Assembly (NCBI RefSeq): GCF_026745355.1 | Contig: NC_079202.1 | Span: 29,756,070-29,820,069, forward strand | Reading direction: 5' to 3' | Length of the DNA: 64,000 nt | DNA from: Beta vulgaris subsp. vulgaris | Taxonomy: Eukaryota > Streptophyta > Magnoliopsida > Caryophyllales > Amaranthaceae | Shown: positions 44,721 through 54,834 of the stretch, one piece after another | Layout of the letters: each line of letters begins with the position of its first letter | How positions within the stretch are numbered: position 1 is the first letter of the stretch | The notes under the pieces: model-generated | The model's input: only the letters and a program-made list of their open reading frames with translations | What the model was told of the DNA's origin: nothing | Database searches by the model: none | Made by a program: the position numbers and the translations under genes

Positions 44721-45703
44721 CTTCCCCATTTTCAATTTTGGCCGCGGGCCACTTGTAATTTTTGTACTTTTGCTTTAGAATAGCTTGTAATCTAGTTTTT
44801 AGATTAGCTTGTAATCCTCTTCTATCTATAAAAGTTACTTTTTCATTTCCAATGCTTTACTTTCATGCAAAGACGCCTTGTTTACAATCGAAATTATACT
44901 TAAGTACAAGGCAATTCGTCTTAAAACTTCGTCTGATCCAACAGCTCTTTTGGCCGAGTGTATCAAGACATTTATCAGTTGCCTAACTTAATGCTCAAGT
45001 ATGAAAACAATTCGTCATAATCCTACTTCGTCTGAACCAATAGCTCTTTTTGGACGAGTAGGTCAGGACGTTCACGCAGATGCCAAGCAAACTTGTGAGT
45101 TTAAAAACTGCTAAGTTAATAACTTGTCGGCCTGAACTGGACAATCATTCGTCATTGGACAAAGACTTAGTCATTTTTAATAAATAATGCCCCTATATGC
45201 CCCCCTTCTTGGACGATAAGGTTTTGATAACCTTCCTTTGTTCAAGAAGGAGAAAGGCCATAATTTTCTAAATAACTTGGACGTTTTTATGAAGGTGATT
45301 GCAACCCGTCCATCTTTGTTAATTATGAAATAACTTGTTCCTTTACTAAGGTTGTTATTTCTAATTTTGGCTTTTGGACGGAAGTAGGATACCTTTACTA
45401 AGGCGTCCTAATTCCAGCCGACCTTGTTTAGGAGATGTTTAACTCTTTAAGTAAACAAGCTGCCAATTTTATGTAATTATCCATTTTAGGATGATAACAT
45501 GTTGGCCGAACTCCTAATAGAAGGTGTGTTGACTTGCTGCTCTATTGTATTAGTTAGCTTTGGACGATAGTATATAACTTAAGCAAATAAATCAAACAGA
45601 GAGTCATAGAGAAGTAGAGCTGTATTATATGAATTTTGCTTGACGGATAGTCAAGGTACATGTATACATTCTACTTTTTTCATTGTAATGCATTAAGAGT
45701 AGA
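44721..45703. other. Spacer between accessory gene and Tat pol, rich in CGTCC words
   Basis: No coding frame is recognised. It holds the 3' ends of two convergent genes: the accessory gene (plus) and pol (minus). From 45050 to 45570 the word GGACG or CGTCC occurs about eight times by eye. An AATAAA-like CAAATAAATC at about 45590 could be a polyadenylation signal for the plus-strand gene. Confidence 0.5.
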
Positions 45704-48044
45704 TTACAATTTCTCAAGATCCCTAAACAAAGTATTTTTCAAAGTGTCAGGATTCCACGTCCTAAGAATAGAATGCCCGTCCATGCCTTCCACACGAAAG
45801 GTGCCATTCTGAACTACTTCTATTATTTTGTAGGGTCCTTCCAAATTAGGAGTGAGCTTTCCTAGCTCTTGCTCGGCCGACTGCTTCCATTTTCCTCAAG
45901 ACGAGGTCTCCAAGCTTCAATGGACGCCTTGCAACTCTTTTGTTAAACTCCCTTGCCATTCCTATAACTTGTAGAGTTGCATTCTCAGCAATGCATTGCC
46001 CCTGACTTCGGGAACTAAGTCCAAAGCCGTCCGAAGCTGCCCAGTTAGCATCTTCTGAGTACATCATCACCCTCAGGTTGGTTCTCTTAATTCTATAGGA
46101 AGGACGGCCTCAGAGCCATATATCAGCATGAATGGAGTTTCTCCTGTGGACTTCTTGGCCGTTATCCTTATTGACCATAAGACCAGCTGCAATTCTTCCA
46201 CCCATAGCCTCTTTCATTATCTAACCTCTTTTTAATCCCGGCCGACAAGATCTTGTTAAAAGCCTCGACTGCCCATTGGCTTGTGGATGAGCCACTGCAG
46301 CAAAGTGAGCTTTGATTCCTTGATCGGCCAACCATTGACGAAGCTTGGGTGTTTCAAATGGGTCCATTGTCAAAGACGATGACTGGGCATACCAAACCTT
46401 GTGATGAGGTTCTTCCAGATGAACCCTTTGACGTCATTGGTGGTAATGCCTCTTAATGCTTCAGCCACACCCATTTTGTAAAGTAGTCACGGCACTATAC
46501 AAATTTTTCTGCCGGCGCAATAGGAAACCAAGAATGTCCATTCCCCATTTAGCAAAGGAAGAGGAAAGAGGATTGGAGTTAAGTAATTGGACGGCTTCTG
46601 ATAGATATTGCCATGCTTTTGACAACTATCACATTTCTTAGTGTACAACAAAGCGTCCTCCTTCAAGGTCGGCCAAAAATAGCCGGTCCTTAGAGCTTTT
46701 CTCCAACGCCTCCCCAATGTGGAGCACAGCTCCTTCATGCAGCTCTTTTAAAATGTCTAATCCCTCTTTCCTGCTGATGCACTTAAGAAGACGCCGGTTG
46801 AAGGACTTTTTGTATAGAGTTTCATTCCACAACTCGAACCACTTGTCCCTAGCCTTCACATACTTAGCTTCTAAAGGATCAAGAGGTAAGCGGCCTATCT
46901 TCTTGTAATCAATAATGGGACTCATCCACTTGTCTTCTCCGCTGAGAATCAGAATTTCCTCGGCATCAATGCTATTGGCAGCCTTAACCTACCAGAAGAC
47001 TGTTCTAGGGACATCCCCTTCGGCCGAACTGGCCAGCTTAGAGAGGGCATCAGCCTGATGGTTTTCAGATCTAGGTACTTGATCTAGAATGAATCCTTTC
47101 AAAGACTTGGTCTCCTCCTTAATCAAGTTCATATACATACCCATGGACGCCTCCTTGCATTCGAAGTCCCCGTTCACTTGGCTGACTACCAACAGAGAAT
47201 CAGTTTTAGCTTCAATCTCCAGGGCCCCAGCCGCTTTACACATTTTAATGCCGGCTAAGAGAGCTTCATACTCTGCCTCATTGTTTGAGGCCTAGAATTG
47301 GAACTTCATTGCATACTCAAACTTGTCCCCTTCTGGTGATTGGAAAATGATCCCGGCACCACATCCATTAGCAGTGGATGATTCGTCCACCATTAGGGTC
47401 CAATGCCTCTTTCCCTCTGCTGGGTCTTGGACGTTTTCTACCATAGACCGGGTAAGCTCTACAATAAAATCTGCCGCTTGATTGCTTTTCGGGGTTCGAA
47501 CGGCAAGTCAAACATATTGAGCTCAATGGCCCATTTCAACATTCGGCCAGATGCGTCCATCTTATGCAATACCTGCCTCAGTGGCTGATCTGTATAAACA
47601 AGAATACTATGGGCTAGGCCTTAACTTCCGGCTGGCCATTAACAGCGCCAGGCCGAACTTCTCAATTAAAGAATACCTGCCTTCCGCGTCTTTTAGGACA
47701 TGGCTAACAAAATAGACGGGTATTTGCACTGAATCTCTCTCACCCAAGAGAACAACACTTATCGCGAATGGAGACACGGCCAGGTAAACGTATAGTTTTT
47801 CTCCTTCGGCCGGACTGATTAGCCTAACCAGCTGCCGAAGATGATCTTTAACTTGCTGAAGCGCAATCTCAGCTTTTTCCATCCATTCAAACTTTGCATT
47901 CTTTTTAATGGTTGCAAAGAAGTGATGACATTTGTCTCCTGATTTTGAAAGAAACCGTCCAAGGGCAGTCAGACATCCCGTCAGACGCTGAACTTCTTTG
48001 ACCTTAGACGGCGAGCTTCCAGTCCATCTTCCTCCTTGAGTCAC
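45704..48044 (-). pseudogene. pol: Pol of the Tat-lineage element: RT end, dual RNase H, integrase
   Basis: Reading down from 48044: RT connection (KVKEVQRLTGCLTALGRFLS), first RNase H (SPFAISVVLLGERD, IPVYFVSHVL), then an additional archaeal-type RNase H (about 47240: KTDSLLVVSQVNGDFECKEA, RSENHQADALSKLASSA), the Tat hallmark. The integrase zinc part has LHEGAVLHIGEALE and KKCDSCQKHG, then a decayed core (46480-46080), then RRPLKLGDLVLRK (about 45920) and a C-terminal tail ending at 45704. Protease and most of RT are missing: gag runs almost directly into the RT end near 48030, an internal deletion. Confidence 0.88.
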
Positions 48045-48384
48045 TAGCAGCTGGCTGCTTTCCTTTCGAAGGCGGCCTGGGCAGCTCTGGCCGAGGTGGC
48101 CGGCTGGTTCCTGGACGACCCTCCTGTGACCTCCCTTTGAACGGCTCTGCTGCCTCTCCTCCTGGACTTATCTGAAAGTCATTTAAGACATTCTCTAAGC
48201 GACCAGTTGTCACTGGACGATCAAGATTTTTCTGGATGACAGGGATCACTGTCCTTCCCTCAATATGAACGGCAGCATGATGCATGTCCCGTCCTCGGGG
48301 TGGCCTCTCGTCATCTACAGTATCTTCTACTTGAACCCTGAAACTTCTGTTCCTCGCCACGTTTGATGAGTGACAATCCGTCAT
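48004..48384 (-). pseudogene. gag: Gag N-terminus of the Tat-lineage element (truncated)
   Basis: ATG at 48384 follows the primer site by ten bases (MTDCHSSNVARNRSFRV). The frame encodes a basic, Pro/Arg-rich segment (RPPRGRDMHHAAVHIEGR, SRPPRPELPRPPSKGKQ) and ends at 48004 after running past the junction with pol. The capsid and nucleocapsid domains are absent, so the element could not make its own particles. Confidence 0.75.
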
Positions 48385-48394
48385 TGTTGTGTCT

Positions 48395-48411
48395 CCCCAC
48401 AGACGGCGCCA
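48395..48411 (-). promoter_or_regulatory. Primer binding site of the Tat-lineage element
   Basis: The minus strand reads TGGCGCCGTCTGTGGGG two bases inside the right LTR. This type of site is common in Tat and Athila elements and differs from the Met type of the other elements here. Confidence 0.93.
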
Positions 48412-48413
48412 AA

Positions 48414-49042
48414 TGTTACGTAGTACGAAACTAGTAATGCAAAACAACAACTCCCAACTTCAGGTTCTTAATTTGGAGACTTGTGCAACAATGATTGGGC
48501 TCGAATCCCGATTCTGAACTCCGATCAGCAACCTGCAAAAAGGGACCCACCCTGGAGGTTTGGGGGGTATTTTCCCCTCCGATGCTTAAGTCAGATATCA
48601 GGGATATGAAGGAACTTTTAGAGAGAGAAAGTAGAGAGAGAGAGAGAATTTATGGCAGAATAACAGTACTATGCTCTGAAAAACATACCTCTTCCCTGAA
48701 ATCAAGGACTATTTATACTGTTTAGAATGACTATTGTGCCTTGATGTCACCCTACTTTGGGAGCATTTGATTGGCTAAGCAATAATATCAGGACACGTGG
48801 TAAATGCTAATTGGTCAATACAATTTACCCTTTAGCTGAATCAGGCTCTACTTGTATTGGGCCTAAGTACAATTTGAGGGCTACAAGGGAGCTTTTCTGT
48901 ACACCTTTTCCTCATAAAAGTGTACTTTAGCCCAAAGAACCTGCAGGCCTTTGTACTTTTCTTTGCCTAAGCGAATGCCACATGTAGTGCTGGAATAGTG
49001 CCACGTGTCATCAGAGTAGCTGCCGATTTTTAGGCTACAACA
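48414..49042 (-). repeat. 5' LTR of the Tat-lineage element, with TATA box
   Basis: 629 bp, TGTTACGTAG...GGCTACAACA. On the minus strand TATAAATA lies at 48717-48710, a plausible promoter for the genomic RNA. The partner LTR has the same box near 30640-30650. CGTCC words are not seen in either LTR. Confidence 0.93.
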
Positions 49043-50095
49043 GTAAGAAAGACTCTCAAAATTCTTACTTTCTAATGATTTTATACGTGGAAAAGTTGAT
49101 AGGACCCTGTTCCTTAGACCCAAAGGAGCAAACATCCTAGTGGTTCATATTTAGGTAGATGATATAATTTTTGGTGCAACTAACAAATCTCTGTGTAAGG
49201 AATTTGCTGAGTTAATGCGTACTGAATTTGAAATGAGCATGATGGGAGAATTAAACTTCTTTCTCGGCTTGCAAATCAAGCAAACTAAAAAAGGAACAAT
49301 GATCCATCAACAAAAGTATGTAAAGGAGTTATTGAAAAAATATGGACTGGATCAAGCAAAAACCAACCATACTCCAATAGGAACAGGAACAAGGTTAGAT
49401 GAGGACCAAAATGGTAAGTCCTTAGATCAGAAACTCTACAGAGGTATGATTGGTTCCTTACTTTATCTAACTGCTAGTAGGCCTGATATCTCCTTTAGTG
49501 TTGGTTTATGTGCCAGATTCCAATCAAATCCTAAGGAATCTCACTTGACAGCTGTCAAACGGATCCTTAGATATTTGAAAGGAAGTGATGATCTTTGTTT
49601 GTTCTATCATCGAAGTGACATCTTTGATCTAGTAAGCTATTCTGATGCTGACTATGCTGGAGACTTGGTGAATCGTAAAAGCACCTTGGGTATTTCCCAG
49701 TTCCTAGGATCAAGCTTAGTTTCTTGGAGTTCAATGAAACAAAACACTGTTGCTCTTTCCACAGCCGAAGCTGAATACGTGGCTGCTGCTACTTGCTGCT
49801 CTCAGGTACTATGGATCAAGCAACAGGTACGTGACTTTGGCATAAAATTTAAGTGTGTTCCTATATTCTGTGACAATACTAATGCCATATGCATTTCCAA
49901 GGATCCAGTTCATCACTCTAGAGTCAAGCATATTCACATTCGTCATCATTTCCTAAAAGACAATGTAGAAAAGGGATTAGTCAAAGTTGAATTTTGTCCA
50001 ACAGATTATCAAATAGCTGACATATTGACTAAACCTCTATCAAGGAATAAGTTTGAAAAGATAAGCTTAGAACTAGGAATGATAAAAATTGTTTA
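49043..50095 (+). pseudogene. pol: Reverse transcriptase (3' half) and RNase H of Sirevirus 2
   Basis: After the target duplication GTAAG the RT continues. The catalytic box is changed: the Tyr codon of YVDD is TAG (about 49153), leaving VDDIIFGATNKSLCKEF. From 49215 the frame is open for 293 residues to the end: MSMMGELNFFLGLQIKQT, ASRPDISFSVGLCARFQ, RNase H with YSDADYAGD, ALSTAEAEYVAAATCC and the terminal [13 protein letters not shown]. It is collinear with 3726-2739 in Sirevirus 1. Confidence 0.94.
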
Positions 50096-50599
50096 AATGT
50101 ACAAATGATGTTAATTCCCAAAAAAATTGTTTCTTACTGAGCATGTCCAGCAACTTCAATGAATTAAAATTCATACACCTAGGGTCAAGTATAAGGACTC
50201 ACATATGTCTTTGAATATTACCCTTATTGTCCTTGGACATATTTGCTACGTATGTAGTTTGTACATTATGGACACATTTTATCATAAGCAAAAGTATTTT
50301 CTGTTTTTCCATTTTTTATTTTTTCCCTCCAAATTTCCTTGCTTATTTTTCTTTTCACACCTCCATTCCATAAATAAATGCGTGAACATGTATTATTGCC
50401 ACAATTACAAATTCGGTTAATCTGAGTTAAATGAAGAAACTTCATTAAATCTCTTCCAAAACCCAATAAACCGTTTCATTAAACATAACCCTCTACTTCT
50501 CTTTCATTGCTCATCTTCAACCTCTCGCCAAAAACCCTTTCACCATGTCTTCTCACAGTCTAAAAACCGGAGATCACGAGAATTTTCCCAGAGAAAAAA
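50096..50599 (+). pseudogene. Sirevirus 2 post-pol spacer and start of env-like gene, truncated
   Basis: A spacer of about 450 bases precedes an ATG at 50545 (MSSHSLKTGDHENFPREK), in a position equal to the env-like start at 2188 in Sirevirus 1. The sequence is cut after 18 codons by the gypsy LTR at 50600. The remainder and the 3' LTR should lie to the right of the window. Confidence 0.6.
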
Positions 50600-53133
50600 T
50601 GTAACCCCCCACAATTTTAAAGAATTTTTATAAATATATTTGAGTATTTATGTAGTTATATTTAAATCCAAATGAGTTTGGAAAATGGTTTGACTTTTAA
50701 AGAGGGTTGGCTATTTTAAAAGTCAAGTGCAATTATTTTTCATAGCTTAATAAAATTAGAAATATTTTAATTAAGCTTGTTTTAATAAAAGTTTTAAATA
50801 TTAAAAGTATATTGAAAAGGAAGTTTAATGGAATCGAAAGACGAAAAAGTGATAAAAAGGGAAAGAGTCCTTTGATGACTAAAGTATTAAATAGCCCATC
50901 TTGTTAGTCATCAAGTTTCATTAATTAAAATCTCTTTTCCTAATCCCACGAGTAAAAGCCTTTATATAAATATCCTAAAAACCTAATTATTTCACCCTAC
51001 ACACTTATTTTCTCCAAAATCACGTCACTCTTCTCCTCCCTTCCTTCCACTTTTCTATCTCCTCTTTGTTCGTGCGTCGTTCTTCATCTTTCTCCCTCGA
51101 AGTTCGTTTCTTCTTCTTCAAGTAACGTTTCTTGTTCAACAAGAAACGCCACAAACCTTGCTCAAAAATCTGAAAGTTGTTGTTGTTGTGTGCTGCTGCT
51201 GCCGGCGCCACTTTCCTTCCATTATTGTCGGTTGCTTTCTTTCTTCCTCTCTAAGATTCCATTAAAATACTAGTTTTTATGTTATTTTATTATTATTTAG
51301 CATGTTTGTGAATTAAATTATTGTTTTATTTATACAAACAATTCCGGCCATCATGATTTTTATTATTATAAATTTCAGATTAATTACGTTATGTTTATTT
51401 TTAGTTTTAATCATGAAAATAATAGTTTCTAGGGTTTTTGATTGCTAAAAACTAAATATATATATTATAAATCATGAACTTTATGTAGTACGTAATTTTA
51501 AATACGTTTTATATGTTTTAAGGATGGTTATTAAATTTAATAAGTGCTGTAATTTCAGAAAAGAATGATTTTATGGTGTTTTAAGGATTTTAATTGCTAG
51601 AATAGTTATACTATACTAGGAATTAAAAAGAACTTAAGTATGGAACTTAAAAACGATTTTTAAAACGTATTCATGGGGTTTTAATCGTTTTAAAGCTGTT
51701 CGAATTTTTAGTTCAAGTTGTTAATTTTTATTACGTTATTTTCTAGGCAGAGACTACGTTGTAGGGGACTTTTAACGACTTAAAAGTGGCCTACAGGCTA
51801 GTGTATTCAAGGTACGTACATTATATACGTGCTATATGATTTAGAAGCATGCTCTAAGAGTATTTCAATATTAGTATCATGTATAGGAACATGTTTGTTC
51901 ATATATGTGGATGTTGGAATTTATTTTACATGTTATGTACCTTTGTGCAGCATGTGATTTGGAAGTGATTATGTTATCAGATTATAAATGTTTGTATGGA
52001 ATGATTGATGCAGGCATGTTGAGTAGTTTATCTATTAATTCGTGAGTGAATGAATATAAGTTAAGGTGAATCATGTATCACATGTATTCTTTGAGTATTA
52101 TTTACTATCTTATAAGGATCGTGGACCTTATTTGGTAAGTTACAAGTTATACCTATATAAAGGTAAAGTTTATTGTTGGCTAGGTTCAACAAGTAAGTTA
52201 GCAAAGTATAAAAAGGAAGTTAAAGGCGTCTTGGTTGATAAGTTGTGATCACTTATTAATCCAAAGATAAAAAGAAACTCTGTTATGACTATTTGGTTAT
52301 TAATTATGGGTTACCTGCTTGTTTGTGTCAACACAAGTATTAAAATGTAATTAATGTAAAGTGCAACGAGAATAAGTTACAGTCTTTAGACTGGTGCATG
52401 TCTAGAGTTGGAGATAAGGGTTGGGGTTATGGTGAGCGTGCCATAGCTTTTCTAGGAATGGATTTATCACCATCCCTCTTTATTTCAAAGGTACCTCGAT
52501 ATCACAGGTCACTCTGAAATGCGGAGTCGCGCCCTCATTTCACATTAGTAGGGAAGACAACTCGTCCCAATAACTATTCCATTTAAGTGATAAAAAGTTG
52601 GTTTAAGTTTAGTTCAGTAAAAGTTGCCTGCAGATTATTATAGATTATGTTATTATTTATTCATGCATATTATTTTTGTAGTATCATGTTTAGGATTACT
52701 TATGTATGATATGTAGTACTCAGCTTTGCTGATTACGTGCTTGTTTGTGTGTGTGATCATGGCTTGCCAATTGATCCTGTGACGATCCTTCTGGTGAGCA
52801 GAGTCAGTATTACATTGACATTACAGGTTTGCATATGCATCTCATTGGGAACCTGGAATGGAGAGACTAATTATATTACTAGCGTGGTTTAAGTTATTGT
52901 GGTAGGAACATCTTTATTTCAGTTTGAGGTTTATTTAAGTTGGTGTGTTTTAGTTTCAGACATTTGTCATTTATTTAATAAGTTTTAATAAAGTTGGTTT
53001 TTAGTAAGTTGTTTTCCGCTACAAAATTCTGAGTAAGCCGATACGTTATCACACGGGCGATAATGCCTGGGTAATTCTCTAAGATTTATTATAAAAGTAT
53101 TTTCTAGAAAGAGAGAATTATCGGGGTGTTACA
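50600..53133 (+). repeat. 5' LTR of the second chromovirus
   Basis: 2,534 bp. A TATA box, TATATAAATA, at 50963-50972 is followed by pyrimidine-rich leader-like sequence (CTTCTCCTCCCTTCCTTCC), so transcription probably begins near 51000 and some 2.1 kb of the LTR would be leader RNA. The end ATCGGGGTGTTACA precedes the primer site. No partner LTR is present for dating. Confidence 0.9.
50963..50972 (+). promoter_or_regulatory. TATA box of the second chromovirus LTR
   Basis: TATATAAATA in the plus strand, about 360 bases into the LTR, followed by C/T-rich sequence. Supported by motif only. Confidence 0.55.
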
Positions 53134-53136
53134 AAG

Positions 53137-53148
53137 TGGAATCAGAGC
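53137..53148 (+). promoter_or_regulatory. Altered primer binding site of the second chromovirus
   Basis: TGGAATCAGAGC lies three bases after the LTR end. It differs at one base from the TGGTATCAGAGC of the other elements; the change would weaken pairing to tRNA-Met. Confidence 0.85.
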
Positions 53149-53940
53149 TTTAGGTTAGTTTAAGACTTATAGGCGCCTAACTAACTAGCTAGCTAGCTTA
53201 TTAAGTCACGTAGCTTACTAAGTGATTTAGCTTATTAGTTATGTGAAGGAAACCTTAGAATTGCTCCTACGTATTTATTTCGAAAACTTGGACGTAGAGT
53301 ACAATTTTTTTGAACCAGAAATTTTTTTTATTATACCGAAATTTTTTTTTCAGAAAGTTTAAGGTTCGAGAAATTTTTTTTTTCGAAGAATATTGGGTCC
53401 GAATTTTCCGAAAAATACACAGTTCGAATATTTTTTTTTCTTTTCTCAAATAGTAAGCCCGAATTGTTTTTTTTTAAGGGAGAGTCGAAATTTTTTTTCG
53501 AAAAATGCATAAGTTCGAATATTTTTTTTATTCGAAAATTCTTACAGGCACTTAGGTAATATTATTTTATAAAAAGTGTCTGCATTATTTTTCATGCCTT
53601 TAAGATTTATAGTATTGCATTGTGAGAATAGTTAGTATAGGAAGGGCATAGGATAGAAATATTATATGCCTGCATCAGGAAGAGAGTTCAGCATCATTAT
53701 CATTTTTCTTCCCTGCAAATATGCATATTATCATTTCTTTCTGTAATGATGCATTATATTATTATACTTTCCTGCTAATGATGTATCAATATTTTTCTTT
53801 CCTGCTAACTGTTTATACTTTTTTGTCTGCAAAGTTTTATATTTTTGCATGCCTTTGTTTTTGTTTACCCCTATTATTTTGTGGGAACACGTCAGATTGT
53901 GCTAAACCACTATGGTTTATTGTATTGTAGCTCTTCAACT
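53149..53940 (+). other. Leader with TTCGAA/poly-T repeats
   Basis: From 53275 to 53545 the phrase (A/T)TTCGAA(A/T) followed by runs of seven to ten T recurs about eight times at 30- to 50-base spacing. From 53720 to 53830 a looser repeat, TTTCCTGC(T/A)AA, occurs three or four times. No coding frame is seen. Confidence 0.6.
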
Positions 53941-54339
53941 ATGGCTGCTAACCTAGGAAGCTATTTTAACCCCATCGTTCGGAGCGACGACGAAGTCGAC
54001 AAGTTCCATGCACCTAACGACCATAAAGAGTATACAGATCTTCACTGGACGATGCGATGCATCTTAAGAAAAGATTTGCCTAGTGTTGATGAGATGATAT
54101 TAGAAATGGACCATGCTCGAGGCTCCACTAGGGATGATATTTACCATGCTTACTTCAGGATTGAATCGGAGACTGAACCTTAAGAGGATGAGGATACCAT
54201 ACCTATTAGAAGATCAAAGATACAGAGGGAATTAATTGATTATGATAAGATTGGGGAACAAGAGGATTCTGAGGATGCTACATTCCTACCTGAACAGTAT
54301 AAGGAAGATAAGGATAAAGATGGCAATGTAGTGCCATAG
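53941..54339 (+). pseudogene. Small extra reading frame upstream of gag in the second chromovirus
   Basis: ATG at 53941 (MAANLGSYFNPIVRSDDEV) opens a frame of 132 sense positions to the TAG at 54337, broken only by a TAA at codon 81 (54181). It is hydrophilic and acidic (DHKEYTDLHWTMRC, EQEDSEDATFLPEQYKED) with no recognised domain. It is well separated from gag (54835) and has ordinary codon use. It may be a captured host sequence or an element-specific accessory gene. I do not recognise it. Confidence 0.45.
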
Positions 54340-54834
54340 GTTATATATATACTTATATACTTTTTTTATATATATACAGATATACATAAGATATTAGTTA
54401 TAAGAATAATGTTGGATGTGTTCCAACAAGGACAAAGGTGTTTTAGAGAGTTATCATTTTAGGAAAAATATAGATACTATTATGTTATTTTTATTTCACG
54501 TTTTTTCTCCCTTTTATGGAAGAACAAAGATATTATTTATTTTATTGGAGTGAGTAAGAACTTATTTTGGGCACGTGATGGGAATATTATTTTTTAATTT
54601 TTTTTTCATTATGTGATCATATTTTTTTTACTTGCTCAATTCCATTTCATGTTGATATGTATATATTTACGTGAATAATTATATGATTATTAGAGAACAC
54701 TTCATGTTGAAACTTAGTGGAAATGTTTGTTGATGCGATCTTTAAAGATCAAACAAATGTTGCCTTATTAGATGACTATGTAAGTTATTCTAGAACCTAA
54801 GTAAAGTTATATTACTTTCATGTCCCGGAGTAGA
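54340..54834 (+). other. Non-coding spacer before gag
   Basis: AT-rich sequence with T-runs and TATATATA (about 54345-54380). Nothing coding is seen. Confidence 0.5.

Larger units (their letters stand above)
30332..49042 (-). mobile_element. Tat-lineage Ty3/gypsy element with antisense accessory gene
   Basis: LTRs at 30332-30964 and 48414-49042 (633 and 629 bp, nearly identical) start TGTTACGTAG and end with CAACA. They are flanked by the duplicated target GTAAG (30327-30331 and 49043-49047). The primer site TGGCGCCGTCTGTGGGG on the minus strand next to the right LTR sets the orientation. Minus-strand gag and a shortened pol occupy 48384-45704. Between pol and the 3' LTR lies an accessory gene on the opposite strand, a hallmark of part of the Tat lineage (Retand-like). 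A 10.2-kb chromovirus sits inside it. Confidence 0.93.
25212..50599 (+). mobile_element. Sirevirus 2: Ty1/copia element interrupted by nested insertions
   Basis: The order is 5' LTR (25212-26339), primer site, gag, protease, integrase and RT up to 30331. An 18.7-kb Tat insertion follows (30332-49042). The rest of RT and RNase H runs to 50095, then the spacer and start of an env-like gene, cut at 50600 by another gypsy LTR. Its 3' LTR is not in the window. It is collinear with Sirevirus 1 at protein level, but its LTR sequence clearly differs, so they are related subfamilies. Confidence 0.92.
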
